Shown here piece by piece: positions 51,301-59,709 of a DNA stretch of 64,000 nucleotides. Position 1 is the stretch's first letter. Every line of letters starts with the position of its first letter. Below the pieces are notes generated by a model. That model was not told the origin of the DNA. It saw only the letters and a program-made list of their open reading frames with translations, and ran no database searches. The DNA lies in the NCBI RefSeq assembly GCF_014851905.1, contig NZ_JACVAQ010000001.1, forward strand, positions 2,232,001 to 2,296,000. Reading direction: 5' to 3'. The stretch comes from Pseudomonas sp. PDM14 (GTDB lineage Bacteria; Pseudomonadota; Gammaproteobacteria; Pseudomonadales; Pseudomonadaceae). Position numbers and translations under genes: made by a program.

Positions 51301-51595
51301 CGAAGCGCTCAGCGCGCCGCTGCCGTTCCTCACCCGCAGCAGCCACGACTTCGCCAAGGCGCTGGTCACCCCCAGCGCGCGCAGCAAGAAAGAACCCATC
51401 GACGCCGCCCGTGGCGCAGCGCTGGGCGCCTGGCTCGGTGCCGACTTCAGCCCGATTCCCGGCGAGGCGCTGGATGCCTGGTACGCCCTGGCCTTCCGTG
51501 ACCGCGAGCCGCTCGGCGAACGCTTCGAACAACTCGCCGAACAGCTGCTCGGCCCGGCGCTGCTGGCCCTGGCCGCCGACGAGGAGGACGCATGA
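48308..51595 (+). CDS. recC: Exodeoxyribonuclease V subunit gamma
   Basis: The scaffold and Chi-recognition subunit of RecBCD, which processes DNA double-strand ends for recombination. The 1095-residue protein starts MLNLFHAPDLETLG and continues VVVPSQGIGRWLTLQLA, typical of RecC, and has GFLTGAVTFCTMVPMRSLPF and the segment LGLDDGALPRRT. Family length is near 1100-1150. ATG 48308 has only a weak ribosome-binding site. Its last four bases overlap the recB ATG, so the two are coupled. Order recC-recB-recD is that of P. aeruginosa and differs from E. coli, where ptrA intervenes. Confidence 0.95.
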   Translation: MLNLFHAPDLETLGALATRLLAQPQRDPFAPARVVVPSQGIGRWLTLQLAREQGIAMQLEVQLPSAFVWDLSRQVLGQLPEQSAFTPVTLTWRLYDWLCEPANLQRAERLQRYLEGGDERRRLSLAAKIADVFDQYLLYRDDWLAAWERGELCDLGADEAWQALLWRELTADGHPHRARLLDDLLQRLYDATPIAGLPERLLVFGISSLPPHHLRVLDGLARHTEVVVFALNPCREAWGEIRDIRELARQPELSPDEWYLDVGHPLLASLGKQGRDFFDSLFSLASAEGGQETGLYSEDADLLDDSLLHALQHDILRLRTRQPDERITLRADDRSLELHVAHSPLREVEILHDQLLARFAADPSLSPDQVVVLTPDIERYAPYIEAVFSSRTGASRQTAPRIPFSLADRSLRAELPLLEAFLDLLALAESRFAAEEVLAWLEQPAIARRAGIEAEDLPLLRDWLRDAGVRWGRDGEHRRALGLPDDNAFTWAQGLDRLLLGFAAPPQLAGEAIPLLGDSLPLDALEGARGQLLGRLCAFVGKLAGLAESLQRARPLADWALDLQGLIDNLFDEREAGDTLLLLSQACAALARQAADAGISRPLELALVRQQLGTALEAGGGASGFLTGAVTFCTMVPMRSLPFRQVCLLGLDDGALPRRTPVAGFDLIGKKPRRGDRARRLDDRYLLLETLLSARDGLYLSYVGRDPRDNAVLPPSVLVSELLEAVDSTSVALSGKASTAITVAHPLQPFAPGNFQQTGQQLGFSGSWFRAAQRLAEAPLLSPPPFLVQLPEPGEEWLTIEPSQLLHCFRHPARFLLEQRLGLRLADEEEAIASDEPFSLEGPARRGLRNLALQAVERDWSEQQERRIARAAGWLPPGELGHALWGKLRGPVRAFAPRLFEARPADAPQPLLVDVTQAGVRVHGWLDGVTASGLFDWRLNAPGAWDLPGFWLRHLLLNIAADADIARHSLLISPAGDWQLGPLGNPRDLLEPWLAAYREALSAPLPFLTRSSHDFAKALVTPSARSKKEPIDAARGAALGAWLGADFSPIPGEALDAWYALAFRDREPLGERFEQLAEQLLGPALLALAADEEDA

Positions 51596-54500
51596 GCCTC
51601 GACCTGCAGACCTCATCCTTCACCGGCCGCTCGCTGATCGAGGCGAGCGCCGGCACCGGCAAGACCTGGACCCTGACCGCGCTGTACGCGCGCCTGCTGC
51701 TGGAGCAGCAACTCAGCGTCAGCCAGATCCTCGTGGTCACCTACACCACTGCCGCCACCGCCGAGCTGCGCGAGCGCATTCGCGCGCGCCTGGCCGAACT
51801 GCTCGCGGTCTACGAAGGCACGCCGAGCAAGGATGGCTTCCTCACCGAACTGCACCGTCGCCATCCCGGCGAAGACGCGCGTCGGCGCCTGCTGCTGGCC
51901 GTGCATGGCTTCGACGAGGCGGCGATCTTCACCATCCACGGCTTCTGCCAGCGCGCCCTGCAGGACTCGGCCTTCGAGGCCGGCGGCGACTTCGACAGCG
52001 AGCTGACCCAGGACGACCGCGAGGTGCTCGACGCCCTGCTCGGCGATGCCTGGCGTCACGTGCTGGCCGAGGCCGACCCGGCCTGGGCGCGCTACCTGGC
52101 CAAGCAGAAAATCACCCCGGCGCTGTTGCGCCAGCGCCTGCGCAGCCACCTGGGCAAGCCGTACCTGCGCATCGAGCCGCGCGAGCAGGCCAGCGGTGAC
52201 GAGCTGAATGCCGCCAGTCGCGCCTGGGAGCGTGCCGAGCAGCTATGGCGCGAGCAGGGTGCGGCGTTCGTCGAGCAGCTGCGCGGCCATGACGGGCTCA
52301 GCCAGAGCACCCACAAGGCGGCCAAGTTCCAGCTGTGGGCTGCCGGCCTGGACGCCTACTTCGCCGACCCGGCTGCGCTGTTCGAAGTGCCGGATGGCCT
52401 GGGCAAGTTCGGCGCCGCCGCGCTGCACAAGGCCACCAAGAAAGGCTTCGACGCGCCGCAAAGCGCCATCGCCGAAGCCTTCGACGGGCTCAGCGAAGCG
52501 CTCGGCGCTGCGGTGCCGGCCGGGCGGCAGAAGCTCATCGCCCTGCAGGTGCAGCTGCTCGACCAGCTCAACGCCGAGCTGCCGGCGCGCAAGGCGGCGC
52601 AGCGCCTGCTGGCCTTCGACGATTTGCTCAACCGCCTCAACGAGGCGCTGCACGGCCCGGCCGGCGATGACCTGGCAACGACCCTGCGTACGCAATACCC
52701 GCTGGCGCTGATCGACGAATTCCAGGACACCGATCCGGTGCAGTACCGGATCTTCGACCGCATCTACCCGGTTGTTCCGGGCACTGCAGGTGGTGACCTG
52801 TGTTTTGTCGGCGACCCCAAACAGGCGATCTACGCCTTCCGCGGCGCCGACCTGGCGACCTACCTCACCGCTCGCGATGCCGCCGCGCGTTGCTACGACC
52901 TGCCGTTCAACTACCGTTCCACGCCGCAACTGATCGACGCGCTGAACCGCCTGTTCGACCGCCCGCAACCGTTTGCCGAAATCGGCCTGGACTATCCGCG
53001 GGTGAGCGCCGGCGACAAGCCCCGTGCGCAGCTTGTGCTACCGGACGATATAGACGCAGCGCCGCTGGCACTGGTCTGGCTTGGCGACGAGGGCTTCAAC
53101 AAGGGCCGCGCCGGTGAGATCGCCGCCATCGACACCGCCCAGCGCATCGCCGGCCTGCTCGCCGCCAGCGCCGAGGGCACGGCTTATTTCGCCGACGATG
53201 GCCAGCGCACACCGCTGCGTGGCGGCGATATCGCGGTGCTGGTCGCCAGCCACCGTGAGGCCGCCAGCGTCGCCGGCGAACTGGCCACACGCGGCGTGCC
53301 CAGCGTGCGCCGTGGCCGCGACAGCGTGTGGCACAGCGAGGAAGCCGGCGAGCTGGCGGCGGTACTCGCCGCCTATGCCGAGCCGGGCCGCGAGGGCGTG
53401 CTGCGCTACGCCCTGGCCAGCCGCTTGCTCGGCCGTGATGCCGCGCAACTGGCGCGCTGCCAGGACGACGAACGTGCCTGGGACAAGGAGCGCGCCGACG
53501 CCGAGCAGTACCACCAGCTGTGGCAGCAGCACGGCTTTATGCGCGTCTTTAGAGCGTGGTTGGATCAGGAGCAGGTGGCCGAGCGCCTGCTGGCCGGCAT
53601 CGACGGTGAGCGTCGGCTGACCAACCTGCTGCACCTGGCCGAACTGCTGCAGACCGAGTGCCTGCAGCGCCCCGGCCTGGAAGCGCTGCTCGCCTGGTTC
53701 AACGGCCAGCGGGGCAGCGAGGGCGCGGGAGAGGATGCGCAGCTGCGCCTGGAAAGCGATGCCGAGCGTGTGCAGATCGTCACCATCCACACCTCCAAGG
53801 GCCTCGAATACCCCTTGGTGTTCTGCCCATTCCTGTGGGACGGCCGCTTGCTCGGCCAGCACACCGACAGCGCCCGTTGCCACGATGAACACGGCCAGCC
53901 GTTGCTCGACCTGGGTAGCGCCCAGCTCGATGAGCACCTGGAAACGGCGCGGCGTGAAGTATTCGCCGAGAAGCTGCGCCTGACCTACGTGGCTCTGACC
54001 CGCGCGCGCGACCGCCTGTGGCTGCACTGGGGCCCGGTGGCCGTGCCCAAGCCGAATCAGAAGACCGCTGCCCTGCCCGATGAAGGCCTGCACAGCAGTG
54101 CCCTGGCCTGGCTGCTACACGGTCGCCACTTGCTCGGCGAGGACGCTCTCGCCGAGTTGGCCGCGTACCTCAACGAGAAGCCTGGCGTCGCTCTCGGTGC
54201 CGAGCTGGACCGTTTGGCCGAGAGCAGCGAGGGCATGATCGCCCGCATCGCGCTGCTCAATCGCGAGGCCAGTGCCGGCGGCGAACAGCGCGCCCAGGCA
54301 CCGGCCGCGCTGCAGCCGTTCCAGCGCAGCCTGCACAGCGCCTGGCGCATCGGCAGCTTCTCCGGCCTGTCCGCCGGCATGCACATGGAGGCACCGGACC
54401 GCGACGCCCTGGCGCTGCCCGCCGCCAGCGAACCGGGCGCCGGTTTCTTTGCCTTCCCCCGTGGTGCGCGCGCCGGTACCTGCCTGCACGCCATCCTCGA

Positions 54501-55152
54501 AGACTGGGCGCGGGACAAGGCGCCGCTGGCCGAACTGGTCGCCCCGGCGCTGACCGCCCACGGCATCGATGCCGAGCTGTGGAGCGCGGTTGCCGGGCAG
54601 CAGTTGCAGCAGGTGCTGGACACCGACCTCGATGGCAGCGGCCTGACCCTGGCCAGCCTGCAACGCGGGCGGCGCCTGCCCGAGCTGGGCTTCACCTTCC
54701 CGGTAAAGAACCTCGATGTACAGCGCCTGCGCGTACTCCTGGCCGACCCCGCCATGGGCCTGGCCGAGCCGCTGCGCCTGGCCGCCGAGCGCCTGGAGTT
54801 CGACAGCCTGGAGGGCTTCCTCAAGGGCTTCATCGACCTCACTTTCGAGCACGATGGGCGCTGGTACATCCTCGACTACAAGTCCAACTGGCTCGGCCCG
54901 GACGCCAGCCACTACGGCGGCGAACGCCTGCTGCAGGCCCTGGCCGGCGAGCACTATTACCTGCAGTACCTGATCTACCTGGTGGCGCTGCGGCGTTTCC
55001 TGCGTCAGCGCCTGGCCGACTTCAGCAATGATCAGCTCGGCGGCGCCTACTACCTGTTCCTGCGCGGCATGCCGCAAGCCGGCGTGTACTTCGCCCGGCC
55101 CAGTGACGAACTGCTGGATGCCCTCGACCGACTGTTCGCGGAGGGCCAGTGA
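51592..55152 (+). CDS. recB: Exodeoxyribonuclease V subunit beta
   Basis: The 3'-5' helicase and only nuclease of RecBCD. In 1186 residues the N-terminal helicase has Walker A EASAGTGKT (17-25), motif II LIDEFQDTDP and motif VI region TYVALTRARDRLWLHW. The C-terminal nuclease domain has its catalytic Asp and Lys in YILDYKSNWLG. The start overlaps recC by four bases. The usual recB-recD join is interrupted by 85 bases carrying an inverted REP pair. All key motifs are intact, so a working enzyme is expected. Confidence 0.96.
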   Translation: MSLDLQTSSFTGRSLIEASAGTGKTWTLTALYARLLLEQQLSVSQILVVTYTTAATAELRERIRARLAELLAVYEGTPSKDGFLTELHRRHPGEDARRRLLLAVHGFDEAAIFTIHGFCQRALQDSAFEAGGDFDSELTQDDREVLDALLGDAWRHVLAEADPAWARYLAKQKITPALLRQRLRSHLGKPYLRIEPREQASGDELNAASRAWERAEQLWREQGAAFVEQLRGHDGLSQSTHKAAKFQLWAAGLDAYFADPAALFEVPDGLGKFGAAALHKATKKGFDAPQSAIAEAFDGLSEALGAAVPAGRQKLIALQVQLLDQLNAELPARKAAQRLLAFDDLLNRLNEALHGPAGDDLATTLRTQYPLALIDEFQDTDPVQYRIFDRIYPVVPGTAGGDLCFVGDPKQAIYAFRGADLATYLTARDAAARCYDLPFNYRSTPQLIDALNRLFDRPQPFAEIGLDYPRVSAGDKPRAQLVLPDDIDAAPLALVWLGDEGFNKGRAGEIAAIDTAQRIAGLLAASAEGTAYFADDGQRTPLRGGDIAVLVASHREAASVAGELATRGVPSVRRGRDSVWHSEEAGELAAVLAAYAEPGREGVLRYALASRLLGRDAAQLARCQDDERAWDKERADAEQYHQLWQQHGFMRVFRAWLDQEQVAERLLAGIDGERRLTNLLHLAELLQTECLQRPGLEALLAWFNGQRGSEGAGEDAQLRLESDAERVQIVTIHTSKGLEYPLVFCPFLWDGRLLGQHTDSARCHDEHGQPLLDLGSAQLDEHLETARREVFAEKLRLTYVALTRARDRLWLHWGPVAVPKPNQKTAALPDEGLHSSALAWLLHGRHLLGEDALAELAAYLNEKPGVALGAELDRLAESSEGMIARIALLNREASAGGEQRAQAPAALQPFQRSLHSAWRIGSFSGLSAGMHMEAPDRDALALPAASEPGAGFFAFPRGARAGTCLHAILEDWARDKAPLAELVAPALTAHGIDAELWSAVAGQQLQQVLDTDLDGSGLTLASLQRGRRLPELGFTFPVKNLDVQRLRVLLADPAMGLAEPLRLAAERLEFDSLEGFLKGFIDLTFEHDGRWYILDYKSNWLGPDASHYGGERLLQALAGEHYYLQYLIYLVALRRFLRQRLADFSNDQLGGAYYLFLRGMPQAGVYFARPSDELLDALDRLFAEGQ

Positions 55153-55163
55153 TGCGCCGTTTC

Positions 55164-55226
55164 GCAGGGTGCGCCGTGTGCACCGTGATCGGCTCGGGCC
55201 CAGTCGGTGCGCACGGCGCACCCTAC
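55164..55226. repeat. REP pair (REPIN/BIME) between recB and recD
   Basis: Two REP units face each other. The left has head GCAG and the stem GGTGCGC/GTGCACC. The right is a near-exact inverted copy with GGTGCGC/GCGCACC and head CTAC. The GTAG head plus hairpin is what RAYT transposases mobilise. It fills nearly the whole recB-recD gap; recD begins 12 bases later. Confidence 0.8.
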
Positions 55227-55237
55227 GGGAGTTGCCG

Positions 55238-57070
55238 ATGAATCTTGCCGATCTGCCCCTCGGCCCACTGGAGCGGGCGCTGGTCGACAGCCTGCGCCGT
55301 CTCGATCCGGCGGCACCGGAGGCCGTGCTGGCCGCCGCCGCGCTGTGCACTGAAACCCTGGCCGGTGGCGATGTGTGCCTGCCGCTAGCGCGTTACGCCG
55401 GTCGCCGACCCTGGGCGGAATTCGCCTTTATCTTGCCGAGCCTGGCCGACTGGCGCACGCAGTTGCAGGCCAGCGCCCTGGTCGGCGTGCCGGGTGATTT
55501 CGCCCCGCTGATCCTCGACGGCCAGCGCCTGTATCTGGCCCGCTACCACGCCTACGAAACCCAGCTCGCCGCACAGTTGCTGCAGCGCGCGGCGGACGTG
55601 CCGGCGGTCGATGAAGCGGCGCTGGGTGAAAGCCTGACGCGGCTGTTCGCCTTCAACAGCAACACGCCGGACTGGCAGCGCCTGGCTGCGGCGCAGGCGG
55701 TGCGGCGGCGCCTGGCGGTGATCTCCGGCGGCCCTGGCACCGGCAAGACCACCACCGTGGTGCGCCTGCTCGCGGCACTCCTTGAGCAGTCGGGCGGTGC
55801 CAACCTGGCCATCGGCCTGGCCGCGCCCACCGGCAAGGCGGCGGCGCGCATGGCCGAGGCGATCCGCAACGCCAAGGCGGCGCTGCCGGTCAGCGAGGCG
55901 ATCAAGGCGGCCCTGCCTGAGGAAGCGCGCACCCTGCACCGCCTGCTCGGCAGCCGCGGCGACACGCCCAAGGTGCGTCACGACGCGGCGCGGCCATTGG
56001 CGCTGGACGTGCTGGTGGTCGACGAAGCCTCGATGGTCGACCTGGCGCTGATGGCCAAACTGGTCGACGCGCTGCCGCCGCACGCGCGGCTGATCCTGCT
56101 CGGTGACAAGGACCAGCTGGCTGCCGTGGAAGCCGGCGCGGTGTTCGCCGAACTCTGCGAAGGCCGCGGTTTTGACGCCGTGGCGGTGGCCGATCTGCAG
56201 CGCATCACCGGCCAGGTCGTACCGGTCGAGCCGCCGCGCTCGCGGCTTGGTGACGCCGTGGTGCTGCTCACCCACAGCCACCGCTTCGCCGGCGACAGCG
56301 GCATCGGCGAACTGGCGCGGCGGATCAATGGCGGCGATGCAGCGGGTACGTTGAACCTGCTGCGCGAGCGCCGCGCCGACCTGCACTGGCAGGACCAGCC
56401 GACGTCGGCCGCGCTGCTGGAGCGCCTCGACCAGGGCTACCGGCCCTACCTGCAGGCCGCGCGTAACGGTGATCCGGTCCAGGCCTTCGCCGCCTTCAAC
56501 GCTTTTCGCGCGCTCACCGCACAGCGTGAAGGGCCGTGGGGTGTGAGCGGCATCAACGAGGCGCTGGAGGCGCGGATCAAGCGACGCCTGAGCTTGCCCG
56601 AGCGCGAGCGCTGGTACCCCGGCCGTGCGGTGATGGTGCGGCAGAACGACTATGCGCTGGGCCTGTTTAACGGCGACATCGGCCTGTGCCTGCACGGCGA
56701 ACACGGCCTACGCGTCTATTTCGAGGGTGAAGACGGCTACCGCGCTTTCGCCCCGGCACGCCTGCCCAGCCACGACAGCGCCTTCGCCATGACCGTGCAC
56801 AAGAGCCAGGGCTCGGAATTCAGCGAAGTGCTGCTGGCGCTGCCCGACCTGCCCAGCCCGCTGCTGACCCGCGCACTGCTCTACACCGGCATCACCCGCG
56901 CCAAGCAGCAGGTGGAAATCTGGGCCCTGCCGGCACGCCTGAGCGAGGCGGTGAACAGCAAGGCCGAGCGCGCGGCGGGGTTGGCCGAGCGCCTGGGTGT
57001 AACGCCTGTGGCGCCGGCCAGCGTCACGCCTTCCGCGGCTAACCTGGGTAATCAGCTCGACCTCTTCTGA
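55238..57070 (+). CDS. recD: Exodeoxyribonuclease V subunit alpha
   Basis: The 5'-3' helicase of RecBCD, 610 residues. Walker A is GGPGTGKTTT (about 164-173), Walker B is LVVDEASMVD, and the C-terminal helicase motifs include AFAMTVHKSQGSEF and LLYTGITRAKQQV. ATG 55238 sits seven bases after GGGAG, which is formed partly by the right end of the REP pair. So the repeat lies directly against, and partly supplies, the recD translation start. The gene is followed 12 bases later by another REP pair. Product length and motifs are normal, so the repeats do not break it. Confidence 0.96.
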   Translation: MNLADLPLGPLERALVDSLRRLDPAAPEAVLAAAALCTETLAGGDVCLPLARYAGRRPWAEFAFILPSLADWRTQLQASALVGVPGDFAPLILDGQRLYLARYHAYETQLAAQLLQRAADVPAVDEAALGESLTRLFAFNSNTPDWQRLAAAQAVRRRLAVISGGPGTGKTTTVVRLLAALLEQSGGANLAIGLAAPTGKAAARMAEAIRNAKAALPVSEAIKAALPEEARTLHRLLGSRGDTPKVRHDAARPLALDVLVVDEASMVDLALMAKLVDALPPHARLILLGDKDQLAAVEAGAVFAELCEGRGFDAVAVADLQRITGQVVPVEPPRSRLGDAVVLLTHSHRFAGDSGIGELARRINGGDAAGTLNLLRERRADLHWQDQPTSAALLERLDQGYRPYLQAARNGDPVQAFAAFNAFRALTAQREGPWGVSGINEALEARIKRRLSLPERERWYPGRAVMVRQNDYALGLFNGDIGLCLHGEHGLRVYFEGEDGYRAFAPARLPSHDSAFAMTVHKSQGSEFSEVLLALPDLPSPLLTRALLYTGITRAKQQVEIWALPARLSEAVNSKAERAAGLAERLGVTPVAPASVTPSAANLGNQLDLF

Positions 57071-57082
57071 CGCTTTACACAC

Positions 57083-57145
57083 GTAGGGTGCGCCGTGCGC
57101 ACCACAAACCATGTGCGGGCTTCTGGTGCGCACGGCGCACCCTAC
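57083..57145. repeat. REP pair (REPIN/BIME) after recD
   Basis: Left unit 57083-57103 is GTAG plus stem GGTGCGC/GCGCACC; right unit 57125-57145 is its exact inverted copy ending CCTAC. A 21-base spacer separates them. It lies 12 bases after the recD stop and could form a very stable hairpin in RNA that protects or ends the recD message. Confidence 0.85.
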
Positions 57146-57297
57146 GGGAGGCAATCGCAAGGTGATCTATCGCCAACGCCGTGGCTAAACTCGCCCGTCG
57201 CGGTTGCATCTGCCGGCCTGCTCGCGAAGAATGCGCCAAGCCCTGCCGGCCCTGGCCGCCGGCTCAGGATGGACCGTACATACCGCAAGGAGTCGCC

Positions 57298-58050
57298 ATG
57301 TTTGCCCGCCTGTCCAATGTCTTCAAAGGCATCCTCTCCCTGTTCATCAAGGACCTGGAGCGCAAGAATCCGGAAGCGCTGCTGGAGCTGGAGCAGGAAA
57401 ACCTGCGCAAACAGATCGCCAACTTCAACCAGGGCCTGGCTGCCCACGCCGGCCTGGCCGAGCGCCTGATGAGCCAGGTGCGCAAGCAGGAAACCGAAGA
57501 GCGTGAACTGCATGCCCGCACCACCGCGCACCTGCGTGCCGGCAACAAATCCGCTGCCGCACAGAACGCCCTGCGCCTGCAGACCCTGGCCCGCGAGCTG
57601 GAAGAGAACCGCCGCCAACTGGCCCAGGCCGAAGAGACCTATCAGAACCTGACCAAGGCCCGCGAAGTGGCGGTGAACGCCGCGCGCGCCAAGATCGAAG
57701 CGCTCAAGGGCGCGATCAACGACATGCGCATGAAGACCGCCATGGCCGAGATGAACGAGATGGCGGCCGGCATGGTCAGCACCATCGGCGGCTCGGGCGA
57801 CACCCTCAATCGCCTGCACGAGATGGTCGAGGAAGAGCGCACCAAGGCCGCCGGCCGCGCGCGCATGGCCCGCGATTCGATGGACATGAGCGAAGTGAAC
57901 CTCAAGGAAGCCGAGATGGATGCCCTGGCAGACCAGGCTCTGGCGGACTTCGCGGCGAAGGAAGGCATCGCCCTGCCTGGCCAGGAAACCACCGAAGTGC
58001 CCGCCGCCAATCGCAGCATGGGTAGCAACCCGCAGTCGGAAAGCCAGTAA
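57298..58050 (+). CDS. PspA/IM30 family membrane-stress protein
   Basis: A 250-residue helical protein of the PspA/Vipp1 family, a bacterial branch of the ESCRT-III superfamily that coats and remodels inner membrane. It starts with an amphipathic segment, MFARLSNVFKGILSLFI, for membrane contact. A long coiled coil follows (about 25-190, with QENLRKQIANFNQGLAAHAG), and an acidic, less ordered tail closes it. The usual pspBC and pspF genes are not nearby. Instead it is first in a tight operon with an AAA+ ATPase three bases downstream. ATG 57298 follows AAGGAG. This is a PspA-like paralogue, not the stress-operon pspA. Confidence 0.87.
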   Translation: MFARLSNVFKGILSLFIKDLERKNPEALLELEQENLRKQIANFNQGLAAHAGLAERLMSQVRKQETEERELHARTTAHLRAGNKSAAAQNALRLQTLARELEENRRQLAQAEETYQNLTKAREVAVNAARAKIEALKGAINDMRMKTAMAEMNEMAAGMVSTIGGSGDTLNRLHEMVEEERTKAAGRARMARDSMDMSEVNLKEAEMDALADQALADFAAKEGIALPGQETTEVPAANRSMGSNPQSESQ

Positions 58051-58053
58051 GTC

Positions 58054-59709
58054 ATGGCCGCGGTCCAAGCCCCGCAGGCACCTGCCTGGCTGGAGGAGCT
58101 GCGCCTGGCGTACGAGAGCGGTGCCCACGGCCAGTTCGTGCTGTACGGCAACGTCGCCGACCGCTTCCTGCTGGACGGCCGCCTGGTCAGCCTGACGCGC
58201 TATCTCGATGCGCGGCTGCTCGGCACTTTCGACATCGTCTTTCTCTACGACCCGGGCAACGGCCTGAGCCTGCTGCGCGGCGCCGAGCGTTTCGCCGAAT
58301 GGCCGGCGGCAGCGCAGGTGCAGCCGTGGCCGCATGACCCGCGCGAAGCGGTGGAGCTGATCAGCCGCTACCTGCGTTACCGCGCCAACCTGCGCGCGCT
58401 GGGGCGTGGCGACAGCGAGCACGTTGCGGTGATCCTGCGCGGCGCCGAGCTGATCCTGCCGGCCAGCCAGCAGGGCGATTTTGCCACGGCGAGCCTGGCC
58501 AGCCTGGTGCGCGACTGGGCCGCCGAGCCGCCGTTCAGCGACATGGCCTTCGCCAGCCTGCTACTCGCCGACAACCTCAACGACCTGCACCCGCTGGTGG
58601 CCAACAACCCGCGCATCGACCGCGTGCAGGTGCCATTGCCGGACGCCAGCAGCCTCGAACAGTGTCTGGCGCAGCTGCGCATCGACCACGCCAAGGCCTT
58701 CGCCGCCGAGGAAACCGGCGCGGTGCAGACCCTCGCCGGGGTCAGCCTCAGTGCCCTCGCCAGCCTGGTCAGGCGCCGCGCTCACGAGGGCAAGGTGCTT
58801 GGCCCGCAGGACTGGATCGCAGCGAAGAAGGAGCTGGTCGAGGCTGATAGCGCCGGGCTGGTCGAATTCATCGAGTCCGCGCGTACCCTCGACGACTACC
58901 ACGCCCAGGACGCGCTGAAGACCTGGCTGCGCCAGGACATGGCGCTGTGGCAGGCCAGTGACCTGCGCGCGCTGCCCAAGGGCTACATCTTTTGCGGCCC
59001 GGTCGGCACCGGCAAAACCTACCTGGTCGAGTGCCTGGCTGGCGAAGCGGGCGTGCCGGTGGTCAAGCTGAAGAACTTCCGCGATCGCTGGGTCGGTTCC
59101 AGCGAAGGCAACCTGGAAAAGATCTTCCGCCTGATCCGTGGCCTCGGCCGCTGCATCGTGTTCATCGACGAAGCCGATCAGACCCTCGGCAAGCGCGATG
59201 GCGGCAGCGGCGACGGCGGGCTGTCCGGGCGCATCTACTCGATGATCGCCCAGGAGATGGGCGCCGCCGACAACCGCGGCAAGGTGGTGTGGATTCTTGC
59301 CTCGTCGCGCCCGGACCTGATCGAGGTCGACCTCAAGCGCCCGGGCCGCGTCGACGTGAAGATCCCGCTGCTGCCGACCACCACGGTGGAAGAAAGCGCC
59401 GCGCTGTTGCGCGCCATGCTCAAGCGCTTCGACATCAGCCTCGACAGCGCCGCGCTGGAGCGCCTGGAGCTGCCGCTGCTGCTCACCCCGGGCGCTGCCG
59501 AGGCACTGGCGGTGAAGGTCTACCGCCAGGTGCGTACCGCGAGTCTGGCGCCATTGGCGGCCCTCGAACAGTGTCTGCAGGGCTACCAGCCGCCGGTGTC
59601 GCCGCAGGTGCTGCGTCAGCAGATGGTCATCGCCATCCGTGAGGCCACCGATGTCGCCTTCGTGCCCGCGGCGCTTCGTTCGCTGGGCCAGGAAGGAGGC
59701 GCCGCATGA
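58054..59709 (+). CDS. AAA+ ATPase paired with PspA-like protein
   Basis: A 551-residue ATPase with an inactive-looking N-terminal half (about 1-290) and an active C-terminal AAA+ domain. The N-half has AAA-like topology (HVAVILRGAEL, then VQVPLPDAS) but no Walker A, an arrangement seen in Ycf46-type proteins. The C-half has Walker A GPVGTGKT (315-322), Walker B CIVFIDEADQ (367-376) and an arginine-finger region DLKRPGRVD. It starts three bases after the PspA-like gene and overlaps the next gene by ATGA. By analogy with ESCRT-III and Vps4 it may remodel or disassemble the PspA polymer. That role is inference. Confidence 0.85.
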   Translation: MAAVQAPQAPAWLEELRLAYESGAHGQFVLYGNVADRFLLDGRLVSLTRYLDARLLGTFDIVFLYDPGNGLSLLRGAERFAEWPAAAQVQPWPHDPREAVELISRYLRYRANLRALGRGDSEHVAVILRGAELILPASQQGDFATASLASLVRDWAAEPPFSDMAFASLLLADNLNDLHPLVANNPRIDRVQVPLPDASSLEQCLAQLRIDHAKAFAAEETGAVQTLAGVSLSALASLVRRRAHEGKVLGPQDWIAAKKELVEADSAGLVEFIESARTLDDYHAQDALKTWLRQDMALWQASDLRALPKGYIFCGPVGTGKTYLVECLAGEAGVPVVKLKNFRDRWVGSSEGNLEKIFRLIRGLGRCIVFIDEADQTLGKRDGGSGDGGLSGRIYSMIAQEMGAADNRGKVVWILASSRPDLIEVDLKRPGRVDVKIPLLPTTTVEESAALLRAMLKRFDISLDSAALERLELPLLLTPGAAEALAVKVYRQVRTASLAPLAALEQCLQGYQPPVSPQVLRQQMVIAIREATDVAFVPAALRSLGQEGGAA

